Assembly (NCBI RefSeq): GCF_900635455.1
Contig: NZ_LR134116.1
Coordinates: 992,001 to 1,056,000 of the forward strand
From: Yersinia intermedia
GTDB lineage: Bacteria > Pseudomonadota > Gammaproteobacteria > Enterobacterales > Enterobacteriaceae
Reading direction: 5' to 3'
Length of the DNA: 64,000 bases
The position numbers were made by a program, and so were the translations under genes. Within the stretch, counting starts at the first letter, position 1. Each line of letters begins with the position of its first letter. A model generated the notes under the pieces. That model saw only the letters and a list, made by a program, of their open reading frames with translations, was not told the DNA's origin and ran no database searches. Positions 56,795 to 64,000 of the stretch are shown here, piece by piece.

Positions 56795-57609
56795 TGGACA
56801 GTTCTCTTGCAGTACAAGCTGCAACCCAACATTCTTCTTTGCTAAATCGTTTATGGCGAGTGGTTGCAACTGGTTTTTGCTTTGCACTTTTTGGCTTGGG
56901 TGGGCTGTTATTATCTATTTTATGGTTTACCTCCCTCCGTTTAATTGTTCGCTCTGAAGTTGTACGTACCCAGATCACTCAGCAGAGTATCCGTTATAGC
57001 TTTCAACTGTTCTTGCGTATTGCCAAATTTCTGGGTGTTTTTGATTATCGAATAGAAAATAACGAACTGTTCTCTGAAGACTCGGGATGTCTGATTGTCG
57101 CTAACCATCCTAGCCTATTAGATTATGTGCTGCTGGCGGCACACATGCCAAGATGTGATTGTATTGTCAAGGAAGCATTGTTAAATAACATATTTGTTTC
57201 TGGAGTGATTAAATCTGCAGGGTACTTGGTTAATGCCGAATCAGATAAATTATTAGCACACTGTAAAGCGCGTTTAGGCCGAGGGGGGAGTATCCTTATA
57301 TTTCCTGAAGGAACCAGGACAACCGCAGGTTGCGCACTGAATTTGCAACGAGGTGCGGCGAATATCGCGCTTCATAGTGGGTGTGATATTCGCGTAGTAT
57401 ATATTGATTGCAACCCGCCGATGCTGACGAAAGAACTCAAATGGTATAATATACCGCCGGTAAAACCTCAATTTAATATTATTGTTCAAAATAAAATCAA
57501 TAGTAATGACTTTATTCAAGATAGCGATTTATCGTTAGCACTTGCTGCGCGACGACTTACTAAACATTTAACCTGTGCATTAATGCCTGAATCTAAGAGA
57601 AAGAGTTAA
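56794..57609 (+). CDS. apeD: Lysophospholipid-type acyltransferase (ApeD-like)
   Basis: A 271-residue membrane-bound acyltransferase of the PlsC/LPLAT family. One or two membrane segments lie at about 24-50. The catalytic HX4D motif is His105-Asp110 in IVANHPSLLD, and the substrate motif FPEGTRT is at 170-176. The start is the ATG that overlaps the previous stop (56794); other in-frame starts lie up to 18 bases upstream. It overlaps the first acyl carrier gene by one base (TAATG). Its likely role is to acylate or anchor the polyene on a lipid acceptor; the substrate is not known. Confidence 0.87.
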   Translation: MDSSLAVQAATQHSSLLNRLWRVVATGFCFALFGLGGLLLSILWFTSLRLIVRSEVVRTQITQQSIRYSFQLFLRIAKFLGVFDYRIENNELFSEDSGCLIVANHPSLLDYVLLAAHMPRCDCIVKEALLNNIFVSGVIKSAGYLVNAESDKLLAHCKARLGRGGSILIFPEGTRTTAGCALNLQRGAANIALHSGCDIRVVYIDCNPPMLTKELKWYNIPPVKPQFNIIVQNKINSNDFIQDSDLSLALAARRLTKHLTCALMPESKRKS

Positions 57610-57866
57610 TGGAATTACTGAGTAGTGAGATTAAACAGCTAATTATTGATGTCCTAAATCTGGAAGGTATGTCGGTGGATGATATTGATTCACAGGCTGC
57701 ATTATTTGGTGATGGTTTAGGCTTAGATTCAATCGATGCGCTAGAACTTGGATTAGCACTAAAAAACCGATATAGCGTTGTACTCTCTGCAGAGAGTGAA
57801 GATATGCGTCAGCACTTTTATTCGGTAGAAACGCTCGCGAAATTTATTTCTGAACAGCGTAACTAA
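57609..57866 (+). CDS. apeE: Acyl carrier protein (ApeE-like)
   Basis: An 85-residue acyl carrier protein with the phosphopantetheine serine at residue 41 in LGLDSIDALELGLAL. The surrounding acidic helix II is typical. It overlaps the acyltransferase by one base. The sequence differs substantially from the second carrier protein just downstream, so the two probably serve different partners (starter loading versus chain extension), as found for ApeE and ApeF. It is not the housekeeping AcpP. Confidence 0.9.
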   Translation: MELLSSEIKQLIIDVLNLEGMSVDDIDSQAALFGDGLGLDSIDALELGLALKNRYSVVLSAESEDMRQHFYSVETLAKFISEQRN

Positions 57867-57881
57867 CAGGATATTACCATA

Positions 57882-58133
57882 ATGGGAAAACAAGAAATTT
57901 ATCAGCAGATTACAGCTCTTCTGGTTAAGCTTTTTGAAATTGATGAAGCTGATATCAAGCCAGAATCACGGCTCTATGAAGAGTTAGAGCTAGACAGTAT
58001 TGATGCTGTCGATCTGGTTGTACATTTGCAGAAAGTGACGGGTAAAAAAATAATGCCCGAAATGTTCAAATCCGTTCGAACGGTTCAAGATATTGTCGAT
58101 GCCGTCGACAATTTATTAAATGCCAAGTCGTAA
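57882..58133 (+). CDS. apeF: Acyl carrier protein (ApeF-like)
   Basis: An 83-residue second acyl carrier protein with the serine at residue 39 in ELELDSIDAVDLVVHLQK. The C-terminal part (MFKSVRTVQDIVDAVDNLL) fits the ACP helix III-IV fold. It lies 15 bases after the first ACP with its own ribosome binding site (ACAGGATATTACC, weak). It is followed by the membrane protein gene. Confidence 0.9.
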   Translation: MGKQEIYQQITALLVKLFEIDEADIKPESRLYEELELDSIDAVDLVVHLQKVTGKKIMPEMFKSVRTVQDIVDAVDNLLNAKS

Positions 58134-58146
58134 ATGGTGAAATCAG

Positions 58147-58740
58147 GTGACAGCTAATCAGAGTAATTTATTCATTGGTCGCCTGACTGTTTTGCTCAAA
58201 ATCTTCACCGTTATTGCCCTTACAGCCTACCCACTGGCGGTATGGTTCGGTTTGTCGCGTTGGGGAATGCAGGTATTAGCACCGATATTGCTATTGGTGT
58301 TTACTTTGCGCCTCTTTGCTGTGCGTAGCAAAATTAAGCAACAACTTTGGTTAGGCAAAGCACTCGCGCTAGCTGGCATTATTCTGTCTTTGGCAAGTTG
58401 GGGTTTAGGCAAGGCCCAGTGGCTGTTGTTTTATCCTGTTGTGGTAAACATCATTTTACTGGTGCTGTTTTCCTATTCTCTATTTCGCCCCCCACCCATT
58501 ATTGAAAGATTAGCGAGGCTGTCTGAGCCTGAATTATCTCCTCGAGCGGTGGCTTATACCCGAAAGGTGACTCAGGTATGGTGCGGTTTTTTTGCCGTAA
58601 ATGGCACCATTGCTCTGGCAACCTGTTTATATGGCAATATGCATTTGTGGGCCTTATATAACGGTGGTTTGAGTTATTTACTTATTGGTTCTTTGATGGG
58701 TCTGGAATGGATAATCAGAAAAAGGGTTCAACAGCAGTGA
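58147..58740 (+). CDS. Integral membrane protein of aryl-polyene cluster (ApeG-like)
   Basis: A 197-residue hydrophobic protein with about five to six membrane segments (approximate residues 12-33, 38-55, 62-85, 90-108, 150-170 and 173-190). It corresponds to the COG4648-type membrane protein always found between the carrier proteins and the ligase in aryl-polyene loci. Function is unknown. A middle soluble loop contains LARLSEPELSPRAVAYTRKV. The start is GTG at 58147 after AGGTGA-like sequence. The stop overlaps the ligase start (GTGA). Confidence 0.8.
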   Translation: MTANQSNLFIGRLTVLLKIFTVIALTAYPLAVWFGLSRWGMQVLAPILLLVFTLRLFAVRSKIKQQLWLGKALALAGIILSLASWGLGKAQWLLFYPVVVNIILLVLFSYSLFRPPPIIERLARLSEPELSPRAVAYTRKVTQVWCGFFAVNGTIALATCLYGNMHLWALYNGGLSYLLIGSLMGLEWIIRKRVQQQ

Positions 58741-60098
58741 GTCTACCCATGGCGAATTGGTTGGATCATTCTCGGGATGATGACTTGGTTATCGCTATGT
58801 GCGGCGACAAGATTATAACTTTGAGTCAATTCAGGTGCGATGTTACCTATCTATTTAATAAAATTAATTTTTTACCCAATCAGCGCTGGGCACTCTGTTT
58901 TGAAAATAGTTATTGGTTTACTGTCGCGCTGCTGGCTACGCTGTATTGTCAAAAAACACCAGTAATTTTCGGTCATGCACGTGAGGCCGTTCTCAAAGAA
59001 CAATTGCATGAGTTTGATGGCATGCTGACGGATCAGTTACTGAATCTTGCCTGCCCGAGCGTTACAGTGGCAAGCCATGCCGCTATTGGGGCTGATTATC
59101 ATCCACTGCCTGATTGGCCTTCAGCTGCTTCACTAATCCTTTTCACCTCGGGTTCTACGGGTGCTCCCAAAGCAATCGTTAAATCTGTTGCGAGTTTGGA
59201 TACCGAAAGCCATTGGCTGGCTGTTCAATGGGGACAGCGCTTTGATAGAAAGAGTAATCCATTAATTGTTGCGTCGGTGTCTCATCAACATTTATACGGA
59301 CTGACTTTTCGTATCTTTTTACCTCTCTCGCTAGGTATTCCCTTTCAGGCTAAATTGATCGGTTATCATGAGCAACTTCAGTCACTACCTGAATCTTGCT
59401 CGCCGATATTTATCAGCAGCCCAGCATTTCTAAAGCGTATGGATACAAAACTGTCGCCGATTTCGTGTCGACAGATATTTTCCGCGGGCGGGCCGCTCAG
59501 TTATCACGATGCACAATCTACCCTAAATACACTGGGCATACTGCCAACAGAGATTTATGGTGCCACTGAAACCGGTCTTATTGCTTATCGCCACCAATCA
59601 GCACCTGAACAAGCATGGCAGTTTTTCTCCGGTGTCAGTTTGGAGATCAACAGCGATAAAACTTTCACTGTTTATTCTGCCTTGATACCTGAATCAACCG
59701 GTGTGCCGATGAGCGATATTATTGAGCTATCTGATAACCGGCAGAGTTTTTATCTGCTGGGGCGTCAAGATCGGATAGTTAAAATAGAAGAGAAGCGTGT
59801 TTCACTAACCGAGATAGAACAACGCTTAATATCACTTCCTGAAATTGCAGATGCGACGGTATTGGTCTTAACCCACAACGAAAGAGTAAACATTGCTGCT
59901 GTTGTTGTATTAACGGACATGGGTAAAGAGCAGGTGGCAGCCGCATCATTGGGTTTTTTAACGCAAAGTTTACGTAGCACTTTGCGTCACTGGCTTGATC
60001 CGGTCTCGCTTCCTCGTCGTTTACGTGTGATTGATGTTATCCCGCTGAACCCGCAAGGGAAGCGTGATTATGCCCGCTTACAGGAGTTATTCTTATGA
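58737..60098 (+). CDS. apeH: Acyl-AMP ligase (ApeH-like)
   Basis: A 453-residue adenylate-forming enzyme. The phosphate loop LILFTSGSTGAPKAIVKS is at about 134-151. The core motif IYGATETG (A5) and LGRQDRIVKIEEKRVSL (A8), and the C-terminal catalytic lysine in NPQGKRDYARL, are all present. In aryl-polyene synthesis ApeH activates 4-hydroxybenzoate-type starter and loads it on an acyl carrier protein. The GTG at 58737 gives a four-base overlap with the membrane-protein stop; an ATG at 58707 is also in frame. Overlaps the dehydratase by four bases. Confidence 0.88.
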   Translation: MSLPMANWLDHSRDDDLVIAMCGDKIITLSQFRCDVTYLFNKINFLPNQRWALCFENSYWFTVALLATLYCQKTPVIFGHAREAVLKEQLHEFDGMLTDQLLNLACPSVTVASHAAIGADYHPLPDWPSAASLILFTSGSTGAPKAIVKSVASLDTESHWLAVQWGQRFDRKSNPLIVASVSHQHLYGLTFRIFLPLSLGIPFQAKLIGYHEQLQSLPESCSPIFISSPAFLKRMDTKLSPISCRQIFSAGGPLSYHDAQSTLNTLGILPTEIYGATETGLIAYRHQSAPEQAWQFFSGVSLEINSDKTFTVYSALIPESTGVPMSDIIELSDNRQSFYLLGRQDRIVKIEEKRVSLTEIEQRLISLPEIADATVLVLTHNERVNIAAVVVLTDMGKEQVAAASLGFLTQSLRSTLRHWLDPVSLPRRLRVIDVIPLNPQGKRDYARLQELFL

Positions 60099-60442
60099 TG
60101 TTGCCCGTCGTTGTCAGTCAGCAAATAACAGGTGATCACTTTGCCAGCATTGATCTCTTATTACCTGCTGATTTACTGTGGTTTAGTGGTCATTTCCCCA
60201 CCTGTCCAATATTGCCCGGCGTCGCACAAATTAATTGGGTTATGCACTACGCCAATCAGTTACTGGGTCAGTTGCCGGTCGTGAGAAGCATTGATGTCGT
60301 AAAATTCCAGCGGCCACTGATGCCTGACGATGAAGTCACTCTCGAACTCAATTGGGAACGAACAAATCATAAGCTGATGTTTAAGTACCTTGTCCAAGGC
60401 GAAATAACTGCCAGCAGTGGGAAAATATCCCTATGTCAGTAA
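60095..60442 (+). CDS. apeI: FabZ-like 3-hydroxyacyl-ACP dehydratase (ApeI-like)
   Basis: A 115-residue single hot-dog protein. The active-site His33 is in WFSGHFPTCPILPGVAQ, the FabZ/FabA signature. The expected acidic partner on the next helix is not present (GVAQINWVMHYAN), which fits a subunit that needs a partner: in Xenorhabdus ApeI works as a heterocomplex with ApeP. ApeP is outside this window. It starts within the ligase stop (ATGA) and overlaps the following glycosyltransferase by ten bases. Confidence 0.87.
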   Translation: MMLPVVVSQQITGDHFASIDLLLPADLLWFSGHFPTCPILPGVAQINWVMHYANQLLGQLPVVRSIDVVKFQRPLMPDDEVTLELNWERTNHKLMFKYLVQGEITASSGKISLCQ

Positions 60443-62199
60443 CGTCTTTCGCGCCGTGCGTGGTTATCCCTTGTTTCAATCATGGTGAGACCATGGCGAG
60501 TGTGTTATCTCAGTTGGCTGCGTATCAATTGCCGTGTCTGATAATTGATGATGGCAGTGATGTTGATACTGCCAATGAGCTAACACGCTTGGCGGCGAAA
60601 TACCCGTGGGTACTGCTAATAACACAACCCGAAAATCGGGGGAAGGGGCATGCTGTTCTGAATGGACTGACTGTGGCACAAAAGCAGGGTTACAGCCATG
60701 CTTTGCAAGTCGATGCTGATGGCCAGCACCAATTATCTGATATTCCAATAATGTTGGCCGAGGCGGAAAAATACCCCCATCATCTAATTTCAGGGCGACC
60801 GGTTTACGATGAGTCTGTACCGAAGGCACGGCTTTATGGCCGCTATATCACTCACTTCTGGGTATGGATCGAAACCTTATCGCTATCGCTGAAAGACAGT
60901 ATGTGTGGTTTTCGCGTTTATCCGATTGCTGAAACACAGGCTTTGGCTGCCCGGCACCCATTGGGGGTGCGAATGGATTTTGATACTGAGGTGATGGTGA
61001 GATTATATTGGCAGGGGACTGAGAGCCGGTTCTTGCCAACAAAGGTCACTTATCCCGCAGAAGGTATTTCACATTTTGATGCGCTGCATGACAACTTACG
61101 TATTTCGTGGATGCATACCCGGCTATTTTTTGGCATGTTGCCGCGTATTCCTGCGTTGCTAAAGCGTAATATGCAAAAGCCCGAGCACCATTGGTCCCAA
61201 ACGAAAGAACGCAGTGGTTTGTGGGGGATGCGCTTGATGCTGCGCAGTTACAAAATTCTGGGTCGCACGGCTTTTAATCTGTTGTTATACCCTGTTATTG
61301 GCTATTTTTGGCTTACCGGCCATCGTCAGCGCCAGGCGTCAAACCATTATTTACAACGTCTTACGGCTTTCGCCAAACAGCAAAATCACCCCTTACCGGC
61401 ATCTTTAAATAGCTTCCGTCATTTCATGCGGTTTGGTGAGTCTATGCTCGATAAACTGGCGAGCTGGCAAGGGGATTTAGTGATGGGCAAAGATGTGGCT
61501 TTGGTTGGGCGTGAGCGCTGTGAAGCACAGATCGCCAGCCGTCAGGGGGCGCTAATTCTGGCATCGCATTTAGGTGATATTGAATCTTGTCGTGCTTTGG
61601 CTGAGCTATCTGTTGGTGTAAAAGTTAATGCATTAGTCTTTACCCATCATGCCGCCCGTTTTAATCAGGTCATGCAGGAGATTAACCCACACGCACTGAT
61701 TAACCTTATCCAGGTAACCTCGATTGGGCCTGATACGGCTATTTTATTACGCCAGAAGCTGGATGAAGGGGAGTGGGTCGCGATTGTCGGTGACAGAACT
61801 TCCGTCAGCCCTTATCAACGAGATAACCAACCAAGAGTCATTTGGAGCACCTTCTTAGGCCACCCCGCACCTTTCCCTGTTGGGCCGTTTGCGTTAGCTG
61901 CGGCATTGCGTTGCCCGGTGTTTTTGATGTTTGGTTTAAAACTCGGCGGGCAAGAGCGGCTGGCTGCACCATCAGGTGTTATTGATCCCACATCTGCTGC
62001 CCGATTACATGTTTATTTTGAGCCTTTCGCCGATCCATTGATATTACCGCGAGCAAATCGTCAGTCGGCATTGCAACAGACAGTGGATAGTTACGCCGCC
62101 CGTCTGGAGCATTACAGTTTATTAGCGCCGCTCGATTGGTTTAATTTTTATGATTTTTGGCATTTAAACGATGAAAAGCCAAACCAAGGAAATCAGTGA
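60433..62199 (+). CDS. apeJ: Glycosyltransferase-acyltransferase fusion (ApeJ-like)
   Basis: A 588-residue two-domain protein. Residues 1-230 are a GT2 family glycosyltransferase: VVIPCFNHGET, IIDDGSD (Asp39, Asp40), and the metal-binding DxD as DADG (94-97). After a linker and a possible membrane-associated helix (about 285-310), residues about 330-570 are a lysophospholipid/lipid A-type acyltransferase (LpxL/HtrB fold) with the HX4E catalytic motif in ASHLGDIESCRA (about 376-387). The fusion suggests that one polypeptide adds a sugar and then an acyl chain, linking the polyene to a lipid. Overlaps the dehydratase by ten bases. Confidence 0.88.
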   Translation: MSVTSFAPCVVIPCFNHGETMASVLSQLAAYQLPCLIIDDGSDVDTANELTRLAAKYPWVLLITQPENRGKGHAVLNGLTVAQKQGYSHALQVDADGQHQLSDIPIMLAEAEKYPHHLISGRPVYDESVPKARLYGRYITHFWVWIETLSLSLKDSMCGFRVYPIAETQALAARHPLGVRMDFDTEVMVRLYWQGTESRFLPTKVTYPAEGISHFDALHDNLRISWMHTRLFFGMLPRIPALLKRNMQKPEHHWSQTKERSGLWGMRLMLRSYKILGRTAFNLLLYPVIGYFWLTGHRQRQASNHYLQRLTAFAKQQNHPLPASLNSFRHFMRFGESMLDKLASWQGDLVMGKDVALVGRERCEAQIASRQGALILASHLGDIESCRALAELSVGVKVNALVFTHHAARFNQVMQEINPHALINLIQVTSIGPDTAILLRQKLDEGEWVAIVGDRTSVSPYQRDNQPRVIWSTFLGHPAPFPVGPFALAAALRCPVFLMFGLKLGGQERLAAPSGVIDPTSAARLHVYFEPFADPLILPRANRQSALQQTVDSYAARLEHYSLLAPLDWFNFYDFWHLNDEKPNQGNQ

Positions 62200-62200
62200 C

Positions 62201-62629
62201 ATGAATTTACCCGATGACCCGCGTTTTACAACCCGGATAGTTCACAATATCCCTTTTCATGATATTGACCCTATGGGGGTGGTGTGGCATGGCAATTATT
62301 TCCGTTATTTTGAAATTGCTCGTGAGGCTTTATTGAACCAAATTGATTATGGTTACCGCGCGATGCAGGCGTCAGGCTATGTGTGGCCAATAGTTGATAC
62401 GCGAGTGAAATACATTGCCCCGCTCGAATTTGAACAGCGTATTCATATTTGTGCCTCTATTGAAGAATATGAGAATCGCTTGCGTATCGGTTACCAAATT
62501 TATGATGCGACCAGCGGGAAGCGCATGACAACGGGATACACCATTCAGGTTGCCGTTAAAGCATCCACGAAAGAAATGAGCTTTGTTTCACCACCGGTAC
62601 TGCTGGAAAGAATGGGTATCGCCTCATGA
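62201..62629 (+). CDS. apeK: 4-hydroxybenzoyl-CoA thioesterase family protein (ApeK-like)
   Basis: A 142-residue hot-dog thioesterase of the 4HBT/YbgC type. The motif HDIDPMGVVWHGNYFRYFE (residues 20-38) contains the catalytic acidic residue. In aryl-polyene loci this enzyme may release or edit acyl chains from carrier proteins. The start is the ATG at 62201, two bases after the previous stop, with AAGGA 12 bases before it; an ATG at 62171 would extend it by ten codons. It overlaps the next gene by four bases. Confidence 0.87.
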   Translation: MNLPDDPRFTTRIVHNIPFHDIDPMGVVWHGNYFRYFEIAREALLNQIDYGYRAMQASGYVWPIVDTRVKYIAPLEFEQRIHICASIEEYENRLRIGYQIYDATSGKRMTTGYTIQVAVKASTKEMSFVSPPVLLERMGIAS

Positions 62630-63231
62630 AATCGATATTCACCGTTCTCTTACTCTGTCTGAGCCTCAGCGCTCATGCGGTAACGCTGGCATCATTACAA
62701 CAGCGATTTAGCGAACAACCGGTGTTGCGTGCCGAGTTTGAACAGCAGCGCAGTATTAGTGGAATGAATAAACCTTTAAAATCAAGTGGTAATCTGCTGA
62801 TTTCACGTGATAAAGGGCTGTGGTGGTCACAGCAGCAGCCTTTCGTTCTGACACTGCTACTCGACGATAAGCGCATGGTACAAACCATGGCAGGCCAGCC
62901 CGCACAGGTTATTACTGCTGACAGCAATCCGCAAATGTTCCAATTTAACCACTTATTAACGGCACTATTTCATGCTGATACGTCGATTTTGGAGCAGAAT
63001 TTTACCTTAGCCTTCACGGATAGTGGTCAGGATCGCTGGGTGTTAGTGCTCACTCCGAAAACGACGCCATTGGATAAACTATTTAAAAGCATCACGTTGC
63101 ACGGTCAATATTTTCTGGAAACTATCGATATTGAAGATATGCAGGGCGATGGGACCCACATCCGGTTTTTCAACCAATTAACTGAACCTAAGATACTGAG
63201 CCATGCCGAACAGCAGCTTTTTGCGCACTGA
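62626..63231 (+). CDS. apeL: LolA-like outer-membrane lipoprotein carrier (ApeL-like)
   Basis: A 201-residue exported protein with the signal peptide MKSIFTVLLLCLSLSAHA (cleaved after residue 18). The rest has the LolA/LolB-type open beta-barrel character (RFSEQPVLRAEFEQQRSISG, WWSQQQPFVLTLLLDDKRMV). Such carriers move hydrophobic molecules across the periplasm; here the cargo is presumably the polyene lipid. It overlaps the thioesterase by four bases and the exporter by 29 bases, showing tight coupling. Confidence 0.88.
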   Translation: MKSIFTVLLLCLSLSAHAVTLASLQQRFSEQPVLRAEFEQQRSISGMNKPLKSSGNLLISRDKGLWWSQQQPFVLTLLLDDKRMVQTMAGQPAQVITADSNPQMFQFNHLLTALFHADTSILEQNFTLAFTDSGQDRWVLVLTPKTTPLDKLFKSITLHGQYFLETIDIEDMQGDGTHIRFFNQLTEPKILSHAEQQLFAH

Positions 63232-64000
63232 TTGCCACCGAAAACTGGCTATCGGCTGGTTATTTATCTGTTTGCTATTACTGGCAACATTACTCTGGCT
63301 GATCCCTCGTAGCCAGATTAATAGCAGTGTCTTGGCACTATTGCCCAAGCAGGAGTTGGCAGGCGTACCTGTCGAATTAACCGAAGGGTTTAATCAGCGC
63401 CTTGATCGCCAATTAGTGTGGCTGGTTAGCCCAGTAAAAGACCAATTGGCTCCGGTGAACTGGTGGTTGCAGCAGTTGCAGAAAATGCCCGCGCTGCATC
63501 AGGTCAGTGGTGAGATGACTGCTCAACGTTTACAGGAGTGGGGTGCCTTTTTCTTTCAGCACCGCAATGTATTGCTGGATGAAGCTACCCGCCTGCGATT
63601 AAGCCACGGCGGTGAGGCGCAGGCTCAGTGGATACTGGGGCAGGCGTATTCGGCATTTGCTGGTGTGAGTGGTAAAGAGTTGCAGTATGATCCCTTGCTG
63701 TTGGTGCGTGGCTCTCAATTGGCACAACAACAAAACAGTGGGGCGTTAAGTATCAATAAGGGCTGGCTGGTGGCGAAAGATAGCCAGGGCCGCCAATGGT
63801 ATTTAATTCACGGTGAATTACGCGCTTCATCTTATGATATGGCCAGCGCCCGTAGCACCGTTGAGTCATTGGCTGAATTAAAGCAGCAGCTTCAGCAGCG
63901 TTGGCCCGGTACTGAGGTCTTGGAGCGCGGCACGCTTTTTTACAGTAACTACGCGAGTCAGCAGGCTGAAAGTGATATCTCGACCATTGGTTTGATCTCC
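63203..64000 (+). CDS. apeM: MMPL/RND-type exporter, N-terminal part (ApeM-like)
   Basis: The first 266 residues of a protein that continues past the window. A first membrane helix (about 17-36, LAIGWLFICLLLLATLLWLI) follows a short basic N-terminus. A long periplasmic loop then begins (from about 37), typical of MMPL/RND exporters such as lipid and pigment exporters. The frame is open with no stop to base 64000. The start ATG at 63203 lies inside the LolA-like gene (29-base overlap). In aryl-polyene loci this gene follows the LolA-like gene. Confidence 0.83.
   Translation, partial: MPNSSFLRTDCHRKLAIGWLFICLLLLATLLWLIPRSQINSSVLALLPKQELAGVPVELTEGFNQRLDRQLVWLVSPVKDQLAPVNWWLQQLQKMPALHQVSGEMTAQRLQEWGAFFFQHRNVLLDEATRLRLSHGGEAQAQWILGQAYSAFAGVSGKELQYDPLLLVRGSQLAQQQNSGALSINKGWLVAKDSQGRQWYLIHGELRASSYDMASARSTVESLAELKQQLQQRWPGTEVLERGTLFYSNYASQQAESDISTIGLIS

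Noticed and set aside
53887..64000. Prophage or integrative element next to tRNA-Asp
   Set aside because: No integrase, transposase, or repeat of the tRNA 3' end is present in the visible part.

Overview
The window is chromosomal DNA of an enterobacterium, most probably a Yersinia species. The housekeeping genes are very close in length and motifs to the E. coli ones, and a CsrB RNA lies between syd and yqcC. There are many ERIC-type intergenic repeats with TATACCC/GGGTATA ends, and the 16S-23S spacer carries a single tRNA-Glu. The species is not resolved here. Nearly every gene from 1 to 53.9 kb has a recognisable E. coli counterpart.

Layout. (1) 1-8.5 kb: the end of gcvA, then ygdD, rlmM, xni(-), ppnN(-), queF(-), syd, csrB RNA, yqcC, truC and yqcA. 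This matches the E. coli gcvA-truC neighbourhood. (2) At about 8.55 kb the order jumps to the block found near 4 min in E. coli: yaeH(-), dapD(-), glnD(-), map(-), then rpsB-tsf-pyrH-frr-ispC-uppS-cdsA-rseP-bamA-skp-lpxD-fabZ-lpxA-lpxB-rnhB-dnaE-accA, followed by ldcC, yaeR and tilS. This long series joins translation factors, isoprenoid, phospholipid and lipid A synthesis, outer-membrane assembly, DNA replication and fatty acid synthesis. (3) 38.4-47.9 kb: a small c-type cytochrome gene, rof and yaeP(-), yaeQ, arfB, nlpE, proS(-), rcsF-trmO(-), metNIQ(-) with a MetJ operator inside its promoter, and gmhB. (4) 48.0-53.9 kb: a complete rRNA operon (P1/P2 promoters, 16S, tRNA-Glu, 23S, 5S, tRNA-Asp, terminator).

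(5) 54.1-64 kb: the accessory part. Immediately after tRNA-Asp comes an aryl-polyene (APE-type) gene cluster. A methyltransferase and a small lipoprotein are read leftward. Across an AT-rich divergent intergenic region, a tightly coupled rightward operon encodes a ketosynthase-like chain-length factor, a lysophospholipid-type acyltransferase, two acyl carrier proteins, a membrane protein, an acyl-AMP ligase, a FabZ-like dehydratase, a glycosyltransferase-acyltransferase fusion, a thioesterase, a LolA-like carrier and the start of an MMPL exporter that runs off the window. The ketosynthases, ketoreductase and second dehydratase that such a pathway needs are not in the window and should lie just beyond its right edge.

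No CRISPR array, transposase, integrase or prophage gene was found. The repeats are non-coding ERIC elements, several of them between co-directional genes, where they may act on mRNA.
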